64,000 nucleotides of DNA from Isoetes taiwanensis. Taxonomy: Eukaryota > Streptophyta > Lycopodiopsida > Isoetales > Isoetaceae. The translations under genes and the position numbers were made by a program. Shown one piece after another: positions 45,317-57,160 of the stretch. Location: positions 14,689,748 to 14,753,747 of the forward strand of contig JAJEKV010000031.1 of assembly GCA_021234155.1 (NCBI GenBank), read 5' to 3'. Each line of letters starts with the position of its first letter. Within the stretch, counting starts at the first letter, position 1. The notes beneath the pieces are model-generated. The model was not told the origin of the DNA. It ran no database searches and saw only the letters and a list, made by a program, of their open reading frames with translations.

Positions 45317-45882
45317 ATGGATTGCGATGGCGAAGATGCTCGTCCTAGCAAGAATAAGAGCCGGAGAGGAGGATTAGAGGGCACAGGAGTGCCACTGCCC
45401 ATTAACTTAAATGGAAATCTTGTTAGTGCTCACAATGACTCTGAGCTTAGCAGCCTTATCCAGCAAAACCCAAAACGACCGGTAAGTGCACAACAGCCTT
45501 TTCTAGTAAAAAATTACAGAAAAATGAGAAAGCTCAACTTCTTAAAGCCTCTAATACAGAGTAAAAATCTCACATATCTTCATTTTTGACAAATTATTTT
45601 ACTGTTGTTTGGTTGCGAGTAAAGGTGATGTGAAATTGAAAATATTGCTCCTTAAAGTTGGGTAAAGGAAGGCATTGTTTGTTATAATTCTGTGTTGTTG
45701 AAATAATTTCTGACAGCATGAAACTTATGCAGGCCGTAGTGAGCTATGGAGCATGTTGGTATGACCTTTCTTTTCAATTTTGTGATTAGAGGTTTTGCTT
45801 CTACCAGAATGGTGAAAAAGTGGATGAATTCTATGGCGCGGGAGATCAGCGACTGAGGGATCGTATCTGGTTGCATTCTTGA
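45317..45882 (+). pseudogene. Thioredoxin-like 3-3 gene fragment, copy 2, lacking the active-site region
   Basis: Relatives (At3g53220 type) are small single-domain thioredoxin-like proteins. Exon 1, 45317-45481, runs from ATG to a GTAAGT donor (55 codons, including GVPLPINLNGNLVSAHND and SLIQQNPKRP). Exon 2 starts at 45733 after an AG: AVVSYGACW. The last exon (about 45790-45882) reads FCFYQNGEKVDEFYGAGDQR and LRDRIWLHS, then TGA. The family's WCxxC active site and about 45 residues after it should lie between exon 2 and the last exon, but only about 30 bp separates them, so the catalytic part is deleted. The retained introns argue against a retrocopy. Exon 1 is intact here, unlike copy 1. 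It is non-functional as an oxidoreductase. Confidence 0.8.
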
Positions 45883-46321
45883 TATGTCTTGGACAGCTTG
45901 ATGGAGCATAGAGTTGGAGCATAGAGTTCTGGGGATAGCTAAGTCCAAACTTTTACAAAACTTGTGCAATGGTTACAAAGAAGACTGAAAATGGAACTGG
46001 TACAAGAAACATTGGTAATTCCTAGTATATGCTCAGTCTCTTTTGTTGTTTCTGATCCGTTGACATTTTGTATTAATCTATTTGTCTATTGTTCAAAAGT
46101 CGATGTACAATGGGAAGTGGTGCATCTTATGTTTTTCAAAACATGTGAGAATGCCTTGTAGTTGCATTAACAAGCAACTTTGCACAATATTACATGCAAA
46201 AGTGTTTCTAAAGTTGTTACATGCATTTATGGATTTCTTAGTGCCCTTCCGTCCGGTAATGTCTATATGTACACCCCTACAACATCCTTAAGGCCCCGAA
46301 GGGGCCAAAAAATTTTTTTAG

Positions 46322-46787
46322 TTAACACAAACCATTAACACACAACTACCATTAATATTATTAACACAAACCATTGCATTTGACACATTTAAATTAAAAT
46401 CCTCCTTGAACCCCCTTTGGTTTGGGTGCATATTCACACGGGGGGTTACGTAGGGCAGCGAGAGCCCCAAAAAATTTACAATACATGTACAAAATTAACA
46501 CCATTAAGTACATATTCTCAAACCTTATAGTATTTTTTGCAAACTTTAATATACAAGATACAAAAACTTGTACATGCATACCCCACAAACGAGGATCGCT
46601 ATGTAACGGTCCGGATCTTGGAATAAAGGGCAAATATGCCCATCCGATGTCTCGTTGCAAGTAACCCCCGTGTGAATATGCACCCAAACCAAAGGGGGTT
46701 CAAGGGGGATTTTAATTTAAATGTGTCAAATGCAATGGTTTGTGTGAATAATATTAATGGTAGTTGTGTGTTAATGGTTTGTGTTAA
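46322..46787 (+). mobile_element. MITE (fold-back), copy 2
   Basis: Second copy of 39740-40208, with arms at 46322-46449 and 46661-46787. It is part of the tandem duplication, not an independent insertion. The two copies differ mainly in the CG/CAG-containing parts of the centre (about 46640-46660). Confidence 0.88.
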
Positions 46788-46863
46788 TGCTCGGACTACA
46801 TTCATGATATTAATGAGAAGGGTGTTTTGTGGATTATGGCGATGAATAATCATGGTCCGGTCA

Positions 46864-48020
46864 TGGAAGACATTTCCTTATACCCATAGGTTTTGAGTGG
46901 AAATAGAGGTATTGGGCTCCGTTATTTTCTTTCTTGGCCTCTTATTTGAGAGTCCGGTCACGCCACATAGTTTCTGATAGCCATAGATTGGAAGCTTATC
47001 TGATATCGACAATGTGATACTCTGAATTTGGAAGCTTCTCTGATAGTGTGAAGATGTGAATCGAAGCAGAAGCATTCGAAGGTTATTAGGCTCTGGCCTG
47101 GGTGGAATCTTGACTAGGGAAGCTTGTTTCTGTTCCCCATCAAGCAGGGAAGGAATTGTGAGTGTAAGGAGCAACCATATTTGTAAGTGGTTTAGGGGTT
47201 CTGGTGAGGTCGATATGGCCTGGAGGTTCGATTCCTCCAGCCCAGGTTCTTGGCGATTTACAAACTTTTCTGTTCTTTGGTTGGACACAGATATGTATCG
47301 CCACACTTTGAGTGGAGGCGGGGCAATTTCTTGCCTCAAGCTTGATCGGTTGAGACCATGGTTTAAAATTTTCCTATGTAGACCATAGGAAATGGCATGT
47401 GTTTCTTTCGGCAAAATGTTAGTGGCCGTGGATCTGACACAATGCCACGAATATGCTACCCATCAATGGTGAGAATTGAGAAAAAAACCGATATAAGGAA
47501 AGAAAAATAACGAAAAAAGTGCAACAATTTGTTTCATATTTCAAGAGTGTATTTTGTGGAACTATGTTTTTTGTATTGTATTGTATGCAAATAGTATTTT
47601 TGGGCATGTTTGAACTGCTTATTTGCTTTATGATCTCCGTGGACGATAAAAATCATTCAATTCAATTTAAAGGTGCTATTTTAGGGTGTATTTCGTGGTT
47701 TTTTTTTATTATTATTTTTAATGGACTACGTTTCTTGACAAGAATTTAAGCCCTAAGCGTTTATTACGACGACTTTAAGGATTTGGAAGTTTTTATTATG
47801 ATTTGCCATCCACCTAGTTTATTTTAGTTAATGGACTACAAAATATTCTTCTTTCAAAATGTATTAAGGATTTGGAAGTTTTTATTATGATTTGCCATCT
47901 GCCTATTTAATTTTAGTTAAATTGAGCTAAAATATATTGTTCTTTCAAAATGGGATACAGTTAAAAGTAAATGACTATGTTTATGAGGAAAATAGGTCAG
48001 GATGCTATTTGGATTAACAA
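46864..48020 (+). repeat. Repeat A, copy 4
   Basis: Nearly identical to copy 2 (40285-41439). It is followed by the gypsy RT segment, here with a CTCT insertion (ATGCTCTCTCGG). Confidence 0.9.
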
Positions 48021-48660
48021 ATGCTCTCTCGGACTACATTCATGATATTAATGAGAAGGGTGTTTTGTGGATTATGGCGATGAATAATTACAAGTATTCT
48101 AGATGACATACTTGTCTATTTGAAGACCTTAGAGGAGCACTTTGTACATTTGGAACAAGTGTTACACATGTTATGGACTCATGCATGCTAAGGACTCAAA
48201 GTGTGACTTTCTCAAGCGTAAGATTGCTTATTTAGGCCCGGATTCTTTGGGGAAAGCGAGTAGCTACTAATCTGAGTAAAGTACAAGTAATGAACCTGGG
48301 TGACTAAGAGTTAAGGAGTTTCCTTGGCTTGGCTATCTACTATTGAAAGTTTCTTCTTAGGTTTTATAAAGTCGTAGCTCCTCTTATGGATCTTTTAAAG
48401 AAAGATTGTGATTATGTTTGAGGAGTAGCTCAACAATAAGCTTTTAACTAGGTTAAAATGTTATTGACAGGCAATCCAATATTGGAAGTATCAGACCTTA
48501 ATGAGTTTTTTAAGGTCTATATCAATGCTTATGGGCAGGTTTTAGGAGTCGTATTGAAGCAAGAAGGTAGGGTAGTTGCTTATGAAAGTCATAAGCTTAA
48601 TCAAGCTCTTGCAATAGTTCAAGCGTTAAAAACATGGTATCACTACTTGGAGAAGTGAAG
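48019..48660 (+). pseudogene. Ty3-gypsy RT/RNase H remnant, copy 2
   Basis: Duplicate of 41439-42075 with the same stops, the same ILDD in place of YLDD and the same RNase H substitutions. This shows the element was already dead when the 6.6-kb unit duplicated. Confidence 0.88.
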
Positions 48661-49826
48661 TAATGATGAGTCACACAACTTTGTGGTAGTATGTGGTACT
48701 TTATAAGTAGTACTAGAAACGTGTGCCCGGCGATGCCGGGCATTAGTCGTGGATGTATGAAACGGGTAGATGCAATAGTTGAGAGAATATATAATGGAAG
48801 GATTGGTACGGGGGTGGGATGGGATAAAATGAAAAGAAACGGATGTCGGGCATATAATATATGTGTATGGAATGGGGAGTGGAAGATTTGGGTCACGTTA
48901 TGTATGTTTTGTATGTCTATTCGTATTTGTGAATCTGCGAGATGGTTGGGTATGAAAGCATGTTGCACCTGTAATAAATTTATCATTGCAAATTGTGTAT
49001 TCTAAACTATCTATTTTTTGGGATTTGTGGGGGACAATGGACATGATAATAGGATAATGGACCAAATCATGATAGACACAATAGGATCAAAGTGGTGCTA
49101 TATGATTACACTCCAGGAAATGTTGTGGAAGACGTCAAGGAAATAGTAAACATGCGGTCAATTGAGGTGAGATGACAAACAATGTAATGCATTTGTTGGA
49201 CTAAATATAGGGGTACGTGTCCATGGCAAATGATATCCAATTGACAATATTATAGTGGGTATAATAAATAATTTTCTATATACTGTCATATACATGACAT
49301 TCCAATGGCCACAACATGGTAGCACATAAAATATCTAATTTTACAAAGAATTCTATGCTGCTCAATTGCACCATGTTATAGCCAACCATGGTCATATGAT
49401 GTTTTTTTCAATTTTGGAAAGTGTTGAATGTCAAGTGTCTTATGATTCTTAAGGTTGCTACATGCACCAGCGTTTTGGAAGCCTCCACACCCTCATCCTT
49501 CCCAATCCAATGAGGGAGGAGAATCCCTCACCTCTGAGCTCAATCAAGTAAAAATTGAAGGCCTAGAGTGGAAGATGCCAGACTTGCCTCCGCTCCCCAA
49601 TAGGAGGCCATCTCCTCCTTGTTCAAATAAAAATTGACATGTCCTATTGATTCCAAACTCTAGGTATATGTTTGTCAATCTATTTGTTAGCTTAGGGAGA
49701 CTAATAAGATAGATACAACAAATTGTTCATCCAAGAATGCAATGGTATACTTTTATTTATTTATTAGAGAATAGCTATAATTATGCCAAGTCTTCATTGT
49801 AACATTACCTACAAACCATATCTGGA

Positions 49827-52800
49827 CTAAAATGGGGAGCAAGGCAATGGTACAAATTAAACGTCAAAAGAAATTGATCCTAGTTTTCTGCAACTCTCTG
49901 CCTTCAATCAATCTCTTGGGAGGCTTTTTGTTCAGTCCATGGCTTCAGTTTGTTATTGGAGGTCGTGGGAGGGTATGGAGGTGGAAATGACCAATGTACA
50001 ACCAATGCTTTCAATTTGAAAACACATTAATTCACATGTTTTGTACAGTTGTCCATCCAAATAAATGTAACTGTTTACATATATTGTAAACTACGAATCT
50101 CCAAAACTCAAAATATATGGCAAGCACTTCTTGAGATTCTGCAACAATATCCATATGAAAGCTTTCTTAACTTAAGCCACTGCAAATGCATAGATCATGA
50201 TAAGCTATTGGCAAAACTGCTACAAACCTGAGGTTAAAATAAGTACCTGAAAAGCTCAATATATGTTCTCTAATGCTTCTGCTTGTGCAAATACTTTTCA
50301 TGTCATAATTATTTATTCATCTTAAAATTGTGGAACTTGATTCTGTTCTTCTGAATGGACACCTTCAAGTTGCACGAACATCAAACACATTTTGATACAA
50401 TTTTTTGACACAATTTTTAAAACGACACAAATCAACAATAGAAATAAGAAAAGGATGAATATGAAATAAACAATGAGGAAAGCAGCATATACTACCTGCA
50501 GATTAAAATCGTAGGGGTCAACCTACATCATTGTGTCATTTATGCAATTTAATCAAAATAAGCACGTGGCAATGAGACCTTCTTGACAATAGACATTGCA
50601 ACTGCATTCCTTGCAGGATGCATTCCAAGACGGCTTCAAACATCTCAAACTAAGATACAGTGTGCATAGAAGAGGACGTCCTAAAGCACATGTTAATTGG
50701 ACATTTAAGTCAAAGAACATAGGTATAGCAAAATCAAAAGCATATATAGGACACTACCCTAAACCCTTTACATGCTGTTTGCAAAATAAAACTACATTCT
50801 ATGATCCTGAAGCGTACAAATAAAACTAACCTTGCAAGAGCAATGGAATGAACTGCTGGCTTTAAAAGAGCAACGAAATCAACGCTTGAAACGCTGCTGT
50901 GCACTTATTTTCAGATATCACAACACATAATGTCTACGAATAGTGCATCTAAAATCTAATTATCTCTTTTTTAAAAATACCTTATGTTGCTAGAAGATGA
51001 TTCAACTTGAGGAATCCTGATGGTTCTGGAATTGCCACAATTCCTGCAGAGATACAAATAAATAAGAATCATACATGGAAAATCTAGACATCGAGAAACA
51101 TACATGGAAAATCATACATGGACACAAATACATGGAAAATTTAGACATGTTGCAGATCTGATCCTCCTCATGTTTCATATCTCCAACATAGCAAGTGGCC
51201 AATAAGGTAAACCAGAATTTGGATGAGGAGGCAATTTGGATCAGAATAGTTGATCCACTTTTAGATAAGGAGGGAATTGATAGGCTTTCATAGGTGATAT
51301 GCTCTGCATGAAAAGACTTCAAACATCATGCTCAATGCAAATTTGCTGCAAATCCCAGTGCTCCTATTGCTGTTGCTGCAAATCCCAATGCTCCTATTGC
51401 TGCTAGTAGGTACTGTTCGCATCTACTATCCAAATGCGTAGTCAGTTAAACCTATAGCATAGTAAACACGTATAGCAGAATATACATATAAGGATGAGTA
51501 ACAGATGTCGTGAGTCTACAACATGGCAGACAGTCTCCATCTCTGCGTTTGCTTCTTCTGTCATGCCATTATTTATGCAGGTCTGGCTTGGGGATTTATC
51601 TTTCAATTAAATTACAATTTCCTTGGCCAAAATGTCTTTATCATACTGTTTCTCATTGTCTTGTGGCTGCAGAAGAAAATGACTATCTTTATCATGGGCC
51701 ACTTATGAAGATTCCACAGCCAGGCCCGGGTGTGACAGAAATTCTAAAGGGTGTACAGAATGCATTAGCTCATTTTTAGACCGTTCACTTGCTTGTGCCT
51801 TGTAGATGGCCAATTCATTGCAACGTCACCATCCTTCTCAACCATACTAAAGTTAAATAGCACAAGTAGATGGATATTTCTTCAGCTGCAGCGTTACACT
51901 GAAACAGATATGGCCTGATACCAAGAAACTTACCAAAAGGGAGCTTTCACTTCAAGGTGGAATATAAACGTGCATATGGTATGCAGCGCAGAAATCTAAT
52001 TGTGAGATTGACCATATCTCACGGAAATACTAAAGTGCAACATCTGCTAGTAGAGCTTGTTAGGGGAAACGGTTACTTCCATTATAGATCAAAAGTAGAT
52101 GCACATTTTGTGTTGCCAGAAGATGGTCCACATTTTTTGTTTAAGTCTACTACAATGATCTGATTCCCTTTTCAACTATACTTACCCTAAGGATGATGCG
52201 ACCCAGCTCAAGAGCTCCAAGCCAGTGGCAGAATTCTGAGGCCCCGAATTCCGGAATCCTTTGCGTTATGCTGGCACAAATCTGGCATTAGAAAGACGTC
52301 AAAGATATCACCTGGTATTTCATCCAGAAATAAAAGCTTGCATCTACATTAATGGAAGTAGTAAAAGTACTAATTACATCTGCAAATCTTGAATAGCAAT
52401 GAATATCATGGTCCAAATCTTCAAAAATTCACATTACCTGTAGAACGCAACACCTTATATCTTTATTGAAAAGTAGCACAGATAATTTACATTTGCATGC
52501 TGCAGAAGTGAAGATTCCCTTCAACATTTACTAAAAGAGATGTGTCTCCTTGTATTCTGATACAACAAACGTTATTCTTGGAGATGTTATTATAACAAAC
52601 AAAAAAGACCGTTTGGTAATCCAAACCAAATAGAGATCCAGATGCAAAGCATTACCTCTACTTTTCCAATAGCACCAATATCAGACACATCAAATCATGA
52701 AAAGAGCATAGAGCATTAGAATTTTGCTGATTCATCCATGAAAAACTTTAAGCTTGATAAAAAGATAGCAATGGGAAGGTTGAGGTAAAATAAAAACCAC

Positions 52801-54512
52801 GAAAATCTCAGTTACCTGAGACAAACAGCAGCCAGAAGGCTTTTCCCTTCGAACATCCAAAGCCATCCTGCAAGAGCCTGCACAAAAAAAACGTCCATAA
52901 ATAACCATAAAACATAAGCAGTGAAGATAAGCTTTGGGAAAAAGCATAAACCAATGCTTTAAGAAGGCACACATTGGCTGTTCTAAAGCAAGATTTACCC
53001 TGAAGCCAAGATTCGACTCCACGTTCAGCCAATAGGAAGACTTCATCAAACCGTTGCTTTGCTATAGTCGAGTGGTTCGCTATAGGATCTGATTCGCTTC
53101 CAGGCAGGAGCTGAAGTGGTTACCATGGTCGAATCTGGAGGTAAGCCTGATTTGGAAGAGAGCCAAAGTTCTTAGCAGTTTTGCAGTAGGTGCTGTTGAA
53201 ACCTCTCGCAGAATATCCAAACAAAAATAAGAGAAAGCAAATTCGTCCATTATTACCACACCTAGTATGAGTAAAGTAAGCAAGAAAAAGAGGATTCCAA
53301 GCTATTCTAATCTGTTATTTCCTGCTGCCGAAGTCCATATATGCCCAGATGAGCAAGAACAGTGGAATACAAAAGCCAACTAAGAGGAGGAGAATACAAT
53401 AGAAAAGGGCTCTAGCCATGGCTGCTCTCCACTGCAAAAAATTTTAGATGGTGTATGCCATGCTGCCGAAAATGATACCTTAAAGAAAGACATGTAACTT
53501 CAGACTTGCTCAAGCTTCAGCCATAGAGTCGGATTTGCTTGCAAGATGCGCCACAATGCGCTTCAAGAATCTTGCTGCATTTCAAACTAAGAACCGTAAA
53601 AACCAAGAACCCTAAGCCTAAGAAATCATCCTCAAAATGCAAGACCCGACACAGCAGAACCTCATCTCAAGAGCTTGTGGTGCACAGAAAGAGCAATTTT
53701 GGAACGCCCAAATCCTGAAGCACGAAACCAGTGAAAACCTCGCGCTTCAGAAATTCGAATACGAAAGCAGAGAGATGGAGAGATGGCTTAGCATTGAAAG
53801 ATGCGGGGCGGCGAAATTCAAAATTTGCATTTGCGTCCCGCAGGGGGAGAAGGGATGCGTCTGCACATGCGGCGTTCCGGCACACATACCAACACCTTCC
53901 CATTTTAAAAAAGAAGATGTACCATGTGCGTGGATGATAAGGGTTCTTTTTTTTTGTCCAACATATCATATACGTACGAGTAAAATAAGGTTATTTGGTT
54001 TTGAATCCATATCCGTACAACTAGGCATCGTTGTTGGCGAGATAGAACTTCTCGTATGGCATGAGATGGGGTTAATCTTCTAATTTTTAGCTAGGAAGGA
54101 GTGGGTCTTGGAACATGATGGATTCATAGTTTACCCACAAAAGTCTTTGAGTTATATGTTAACTTAGGATCATGAAAATCTTTTCAATACATACTCATAC
54201 TGAACAAATCATTCTTTAACTCTTTGGCTCACTTTAATCTATTATCCACAATTCGTTTGCAATATTTATAAGACAAGGGGTATGTCATATGTTAAGATGT
54301 GTTTTGTATTTATATGAGAAGGATCATTGGTACTACAAAAAAATATCATATAAATATGATATGGGATAGACAAAAGTTGGAAACAATAGAACATATCATA
54401 TGGGCCTTTCTTAGAGAATTTTCGTATACGAAGGGGTTTTTTTGAACCCTAGTAACGCACACTGTGTATTCATATATAGAAAGCTAAAATCCCCGGGCAT
54501 AAACCGCTAAGA
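49827..54512. other. Unassigned exon-like pieces in AT-rich sequence
   Basis: No gene could be named. Plus strand: 51510-51779 (C-terminal part ENDYLYHGPLMKIPQPGPGV, Leu-rich start), and 51920-52163 reading RYGLIPRNLPKGSFHFKVEY, then LTISHGNTKVQHLLVELVRG, with a stop at 52161-52163. Minus strand: MARALFYCILLLLVGFCIPL (about 53420-53355), a good signal-anchor start but soon stopped; IAKQRFDEVFLLAERGVESW before a GGTAAAT donor (about 53070-52995); and an AG...GT-bounded block at about 52870-52815. The minus pieces could be exons of one short secreted or membrane protein gene. Confidence 0.3.
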
Positions 54513-56880
54513 TTTTTGCAAGGCCAAGCAAAAATTAGCCCAAGGCATGCTAGATGGCTTAACCTTTTGCATGAAATCCATTTTAGCATTGAACATACAC
54601 CCAAAAAATTTAATTTGGTAGTGGATGTATTGCCAAGAGTTAAGCATGTAAATGCTCTCGTGACAATGGAAGATGATCGTTTTGCAAAGATCAAGGAGAC
54701 ATATCAAAAAGATCGGCATGAACTCTGCTAACCAAATCTGGTGATTGGTGGTCTGAACTAGATGGTTTGTTCTTATATAAGGGCAGATATATGTGCCGAT
54801 CTCCAAGAATTGATAATGCAAAAACAACATGAGACTCTATTAGTCGGGTGCGGGAGAGATCGAAAGACCTTTGAATTGGTTAAACAACATAACCATTGGC
54901 CGAATATGCAAAACCAAATCCAGGATTTGCTAACGCATTGCTTGACATATCAACGTGTAAAGGCTGATCATGGTTGGACGCCAGGGTTGTTGAAATCACA
55001 ATACCAAAAGAACGTTGGGGTGTATAGATATAGACTTTATTGTCTCTTTGCCTAGAACAATGAGATATCACACCCAAATTTTGGTAATAGGAGATTGCTT
55101 AACCAAGTATGCTATGCGGATACCGAATTCACAGGTAATGTTTGAAAGATCTTATGAAAGGCCTCAAAGTTTGATTGAAAATGAGCAGTGGAAGCCTCCT
55201 CAAATGGATGGACAGACATAATAGATCATAATAGAATAGAATAGAATAGATTTTTTAGCATCCATGAAGACCAATTGGCCTCTGGGACCCAAATAGGAGG
55301 CGCAGCAAGCGTATTATTGTTCGGGTTAACTCCTCCCCAACCCGAAGGGTTGTTTGAAGGAAAAATCGTGACAGGAATAGGTTTGCTGTCAAACTGTATA
55401 AATACAAATACAAATATACATCATGGAGGAAAGAAATATGTACATATAACAGGTGCCCGAGGACCGAGCTGATCTCGGCGATCCATGATCTCTTGAAGGT
55501 ATGATTCCAACCTCCGTACCAAGCTTGTGCTCAACGTCTCATGTAGGGGCTGGCCGGGACGGACCAGCTCAGCATAGCGCATTCGAATGTCATCATATGT
55601 CGGACAACTTTGAAGGGTGTGGCATTCGTCTTCCACAGCTCCAACCTGGCAGCACTAACAAAGCCTCTCCTGACGTAGCTCCTCAATCCATCTCGTCGTC
55701 TCAATCTGAAGATCGTGTGCACCTGTGCGAATAGAGGCGATGGATCTGTGCTTTTTCATGGGTAGATGAGTGTGTAGGTAGCATTGCGGGCCCCGCCCAA
55801 ACAAGAGAATCAACATAAATCTTATCTAGAGTTTGTGCATAATAATAGTCATCATAGCGGGATTAAATCCATTCCTTTTGTGGTTACGATGGGATGGAAT
55901 CCTAGAATGTATGTTGGAATGCATAAATATCTAAAGATGGATGTTGTCATTAATGTGGTGCGAGATATAGATGCAATCTTGCACTAATGCAAGCAACTTG
56001 CGAAAAGCTCAAGATCGAGAAGGAGATTATGCTATTAAGCATAGATGTGATGTTACGTTTGAGGAAGATGACTACGCGTTTTGACAAATAGTATACCATT
56101 CATGTTATGAAAAGTAATAGCAGGCTGAAGGTATAAATCTAATCAGAACATTGGAGTGGTATCCGAGATGCCTTTTTAGTTATTAGTAGGATGATTGGGT
56201 TGATCGGCTTCTACTCCGAGTTTGGCTATAACATCTATTACATGCTTCTATTGGTCAGAATCATTCTTTCTCAATTAAGGACAACATCCTCTTTGGTTCT
56301 TCACAACTTCTGGATATGATTCTATAAAGCCTGTGGCAGAGTCTTTATTTGAGATACTATGTGATCTCCAATCAGAGCTTCAACGACTTCTTCAAGCACA
56401 TGAGCAGTATCTGTACTATACCAAATCACGTCGTCGTGAATCTTTTATTTTCCATATTGGTGACATTGTATGGCTTCTTAGCCAGGATCTGCCACAACTC
56501 GTCTCTACAACAGATTCCATTTCGCCATCTTAGTCCTTAACAGATCATTGCCAAGTCAACAGTGTTGTGTTTGACTCGAGCTTCCACCAATGGTGTACCT
56601 ACACCCAGTCTTTCATATTTGTTTGTTAGAATGATACACAAAAATTCCTTTTCGATCGATTTCCTCGCCTCTTCTTATTGAGATTTATAATCATGAAGAA
56701 TTTGATGTTCGGAAAATTCTGGACTCTAAGTCCTTTTGTCGATGCCTGCATTACTTCTCGATTAGGAAGGACACTCTCTAAGTGATCAAACTTGGGAACC
56801 TGTATGAGACCTTATTAATACTGATGATAAAATTGCAAAGTTTCACGTATATATGGTCATCACTCTTATTCTTACGAGAG
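54513..56880 (+). mobile_element. Ty3-gypsy chromovirus pol remnant, interrupted by a LINE
   Basis: In order: RNase H/tether (QAKISPRHARWLNLLHEIHF, then SIEHTPKKFNLVVDVLPRVK; about 54516-54660); integrase zinc region (about 54785-54970: HETLLVGCGRDRKTFELVKQ, WPNMQNQIQDLLTHCLTYQR), in which the second His and last Cys of HHCC are lost; integrase core start (IDFIVSLPRTMRYHTQILVI, about 55023-55085) up to 55221; then, after the LINE, SHHSGIKSIPFVVTMGWNPR (about 55850-55910), HKYLKMDVVINVVRDIDAIL, LRKAQDREGDYAIKHRCDVT (about 55997-56057); HIGDIVWLL (about 56455); and LPPMVYLHPVFHICLLE plus IYNHEEFDVRKILDSK (about 56585-56740), the entry to a chromodomain ending near LINTDDKIAKFH (about 56815-56850). 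Many stops and shifts; dead. Confidence 0.85.
55222..55775 (-). mobile_element. 5'-truncated LINE inserted in the gypsy integrase
   Basis: The minus strand reads AHDLQIETTRWIEELRQERL, then C-stop-C-C and VGAVEDECHTLQSCPTYDD plus IRMRYAEL, the cysteine/histidine knuckle and tail typical of the RT C-terminus of plant LINEs (VEDExHxLxxCPxYxxIR), ending at about 55421. The left end (55222-55253) is a run of AATAG units, so on its own strand the element ends in a TATTC-type pentanucleotide tail in place of poly(A). It splits the gypsy integrase between DGQT (55221) and the later part. The insertion therefore postdates the gypsy element. Confidence 0.8.
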
Positions 56881-57160
56881 TATCCCTATGGAATATTTTA
56901 AGAATCTTTATAAGATGTCAAGAGTATTCTATGGGAATCTTCTAGAAGCTTCTGAAATATTTCTTAGAGTTTTCGATGAAATATCATACATGCAATAGTA
57001 TAGAAAGTCAACCCTTTCCTTAATATATAAAGGGGCATTCACATGAGTTCGACAATTCGTGAATATTTCTCTTCTCCAACCCGCTGTAAAAGAAGTTTTG
57101 TGCTAAGTCGAGCAGATCTCAATTCTGGACATCCTTGAAATGTGACAATAGAGATGTATG
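56881..57160 (+). repeat. Probable 3' LTR of the chromovirus
   Basis: The segment follows the chromodomain region and contains a TATATAA (57023-57029), AAGAGTATTC-like repeats and a downstream AATTCTGG. That matches the layout of an LTR U3-R, but no 5' partner exists in the window, so limits and identity are inferred from position. Confidence 0.4.

Larger units (their letters stand above)
43236..49826 (+). repeat. 6.59-kb tandem duplication, copy 2
   Basis: The junction at 43235-43240 joins the end of C (CATATCTGGA) to the inside of A (CTGGAGGTTCG). The pentamer CTGGA is common to both parents, which is a microhomology. After 49826 the sequence leaves the repeat (CTAAAATGGGG). Confidence 0.92.

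Noticed and set aside
53637-54083. 148-codon plus-strand frame
   Set aside because: No domain, no splice context, and the opposite strand is equally open. It is more likely a chance frame in 5' flanking sequence.
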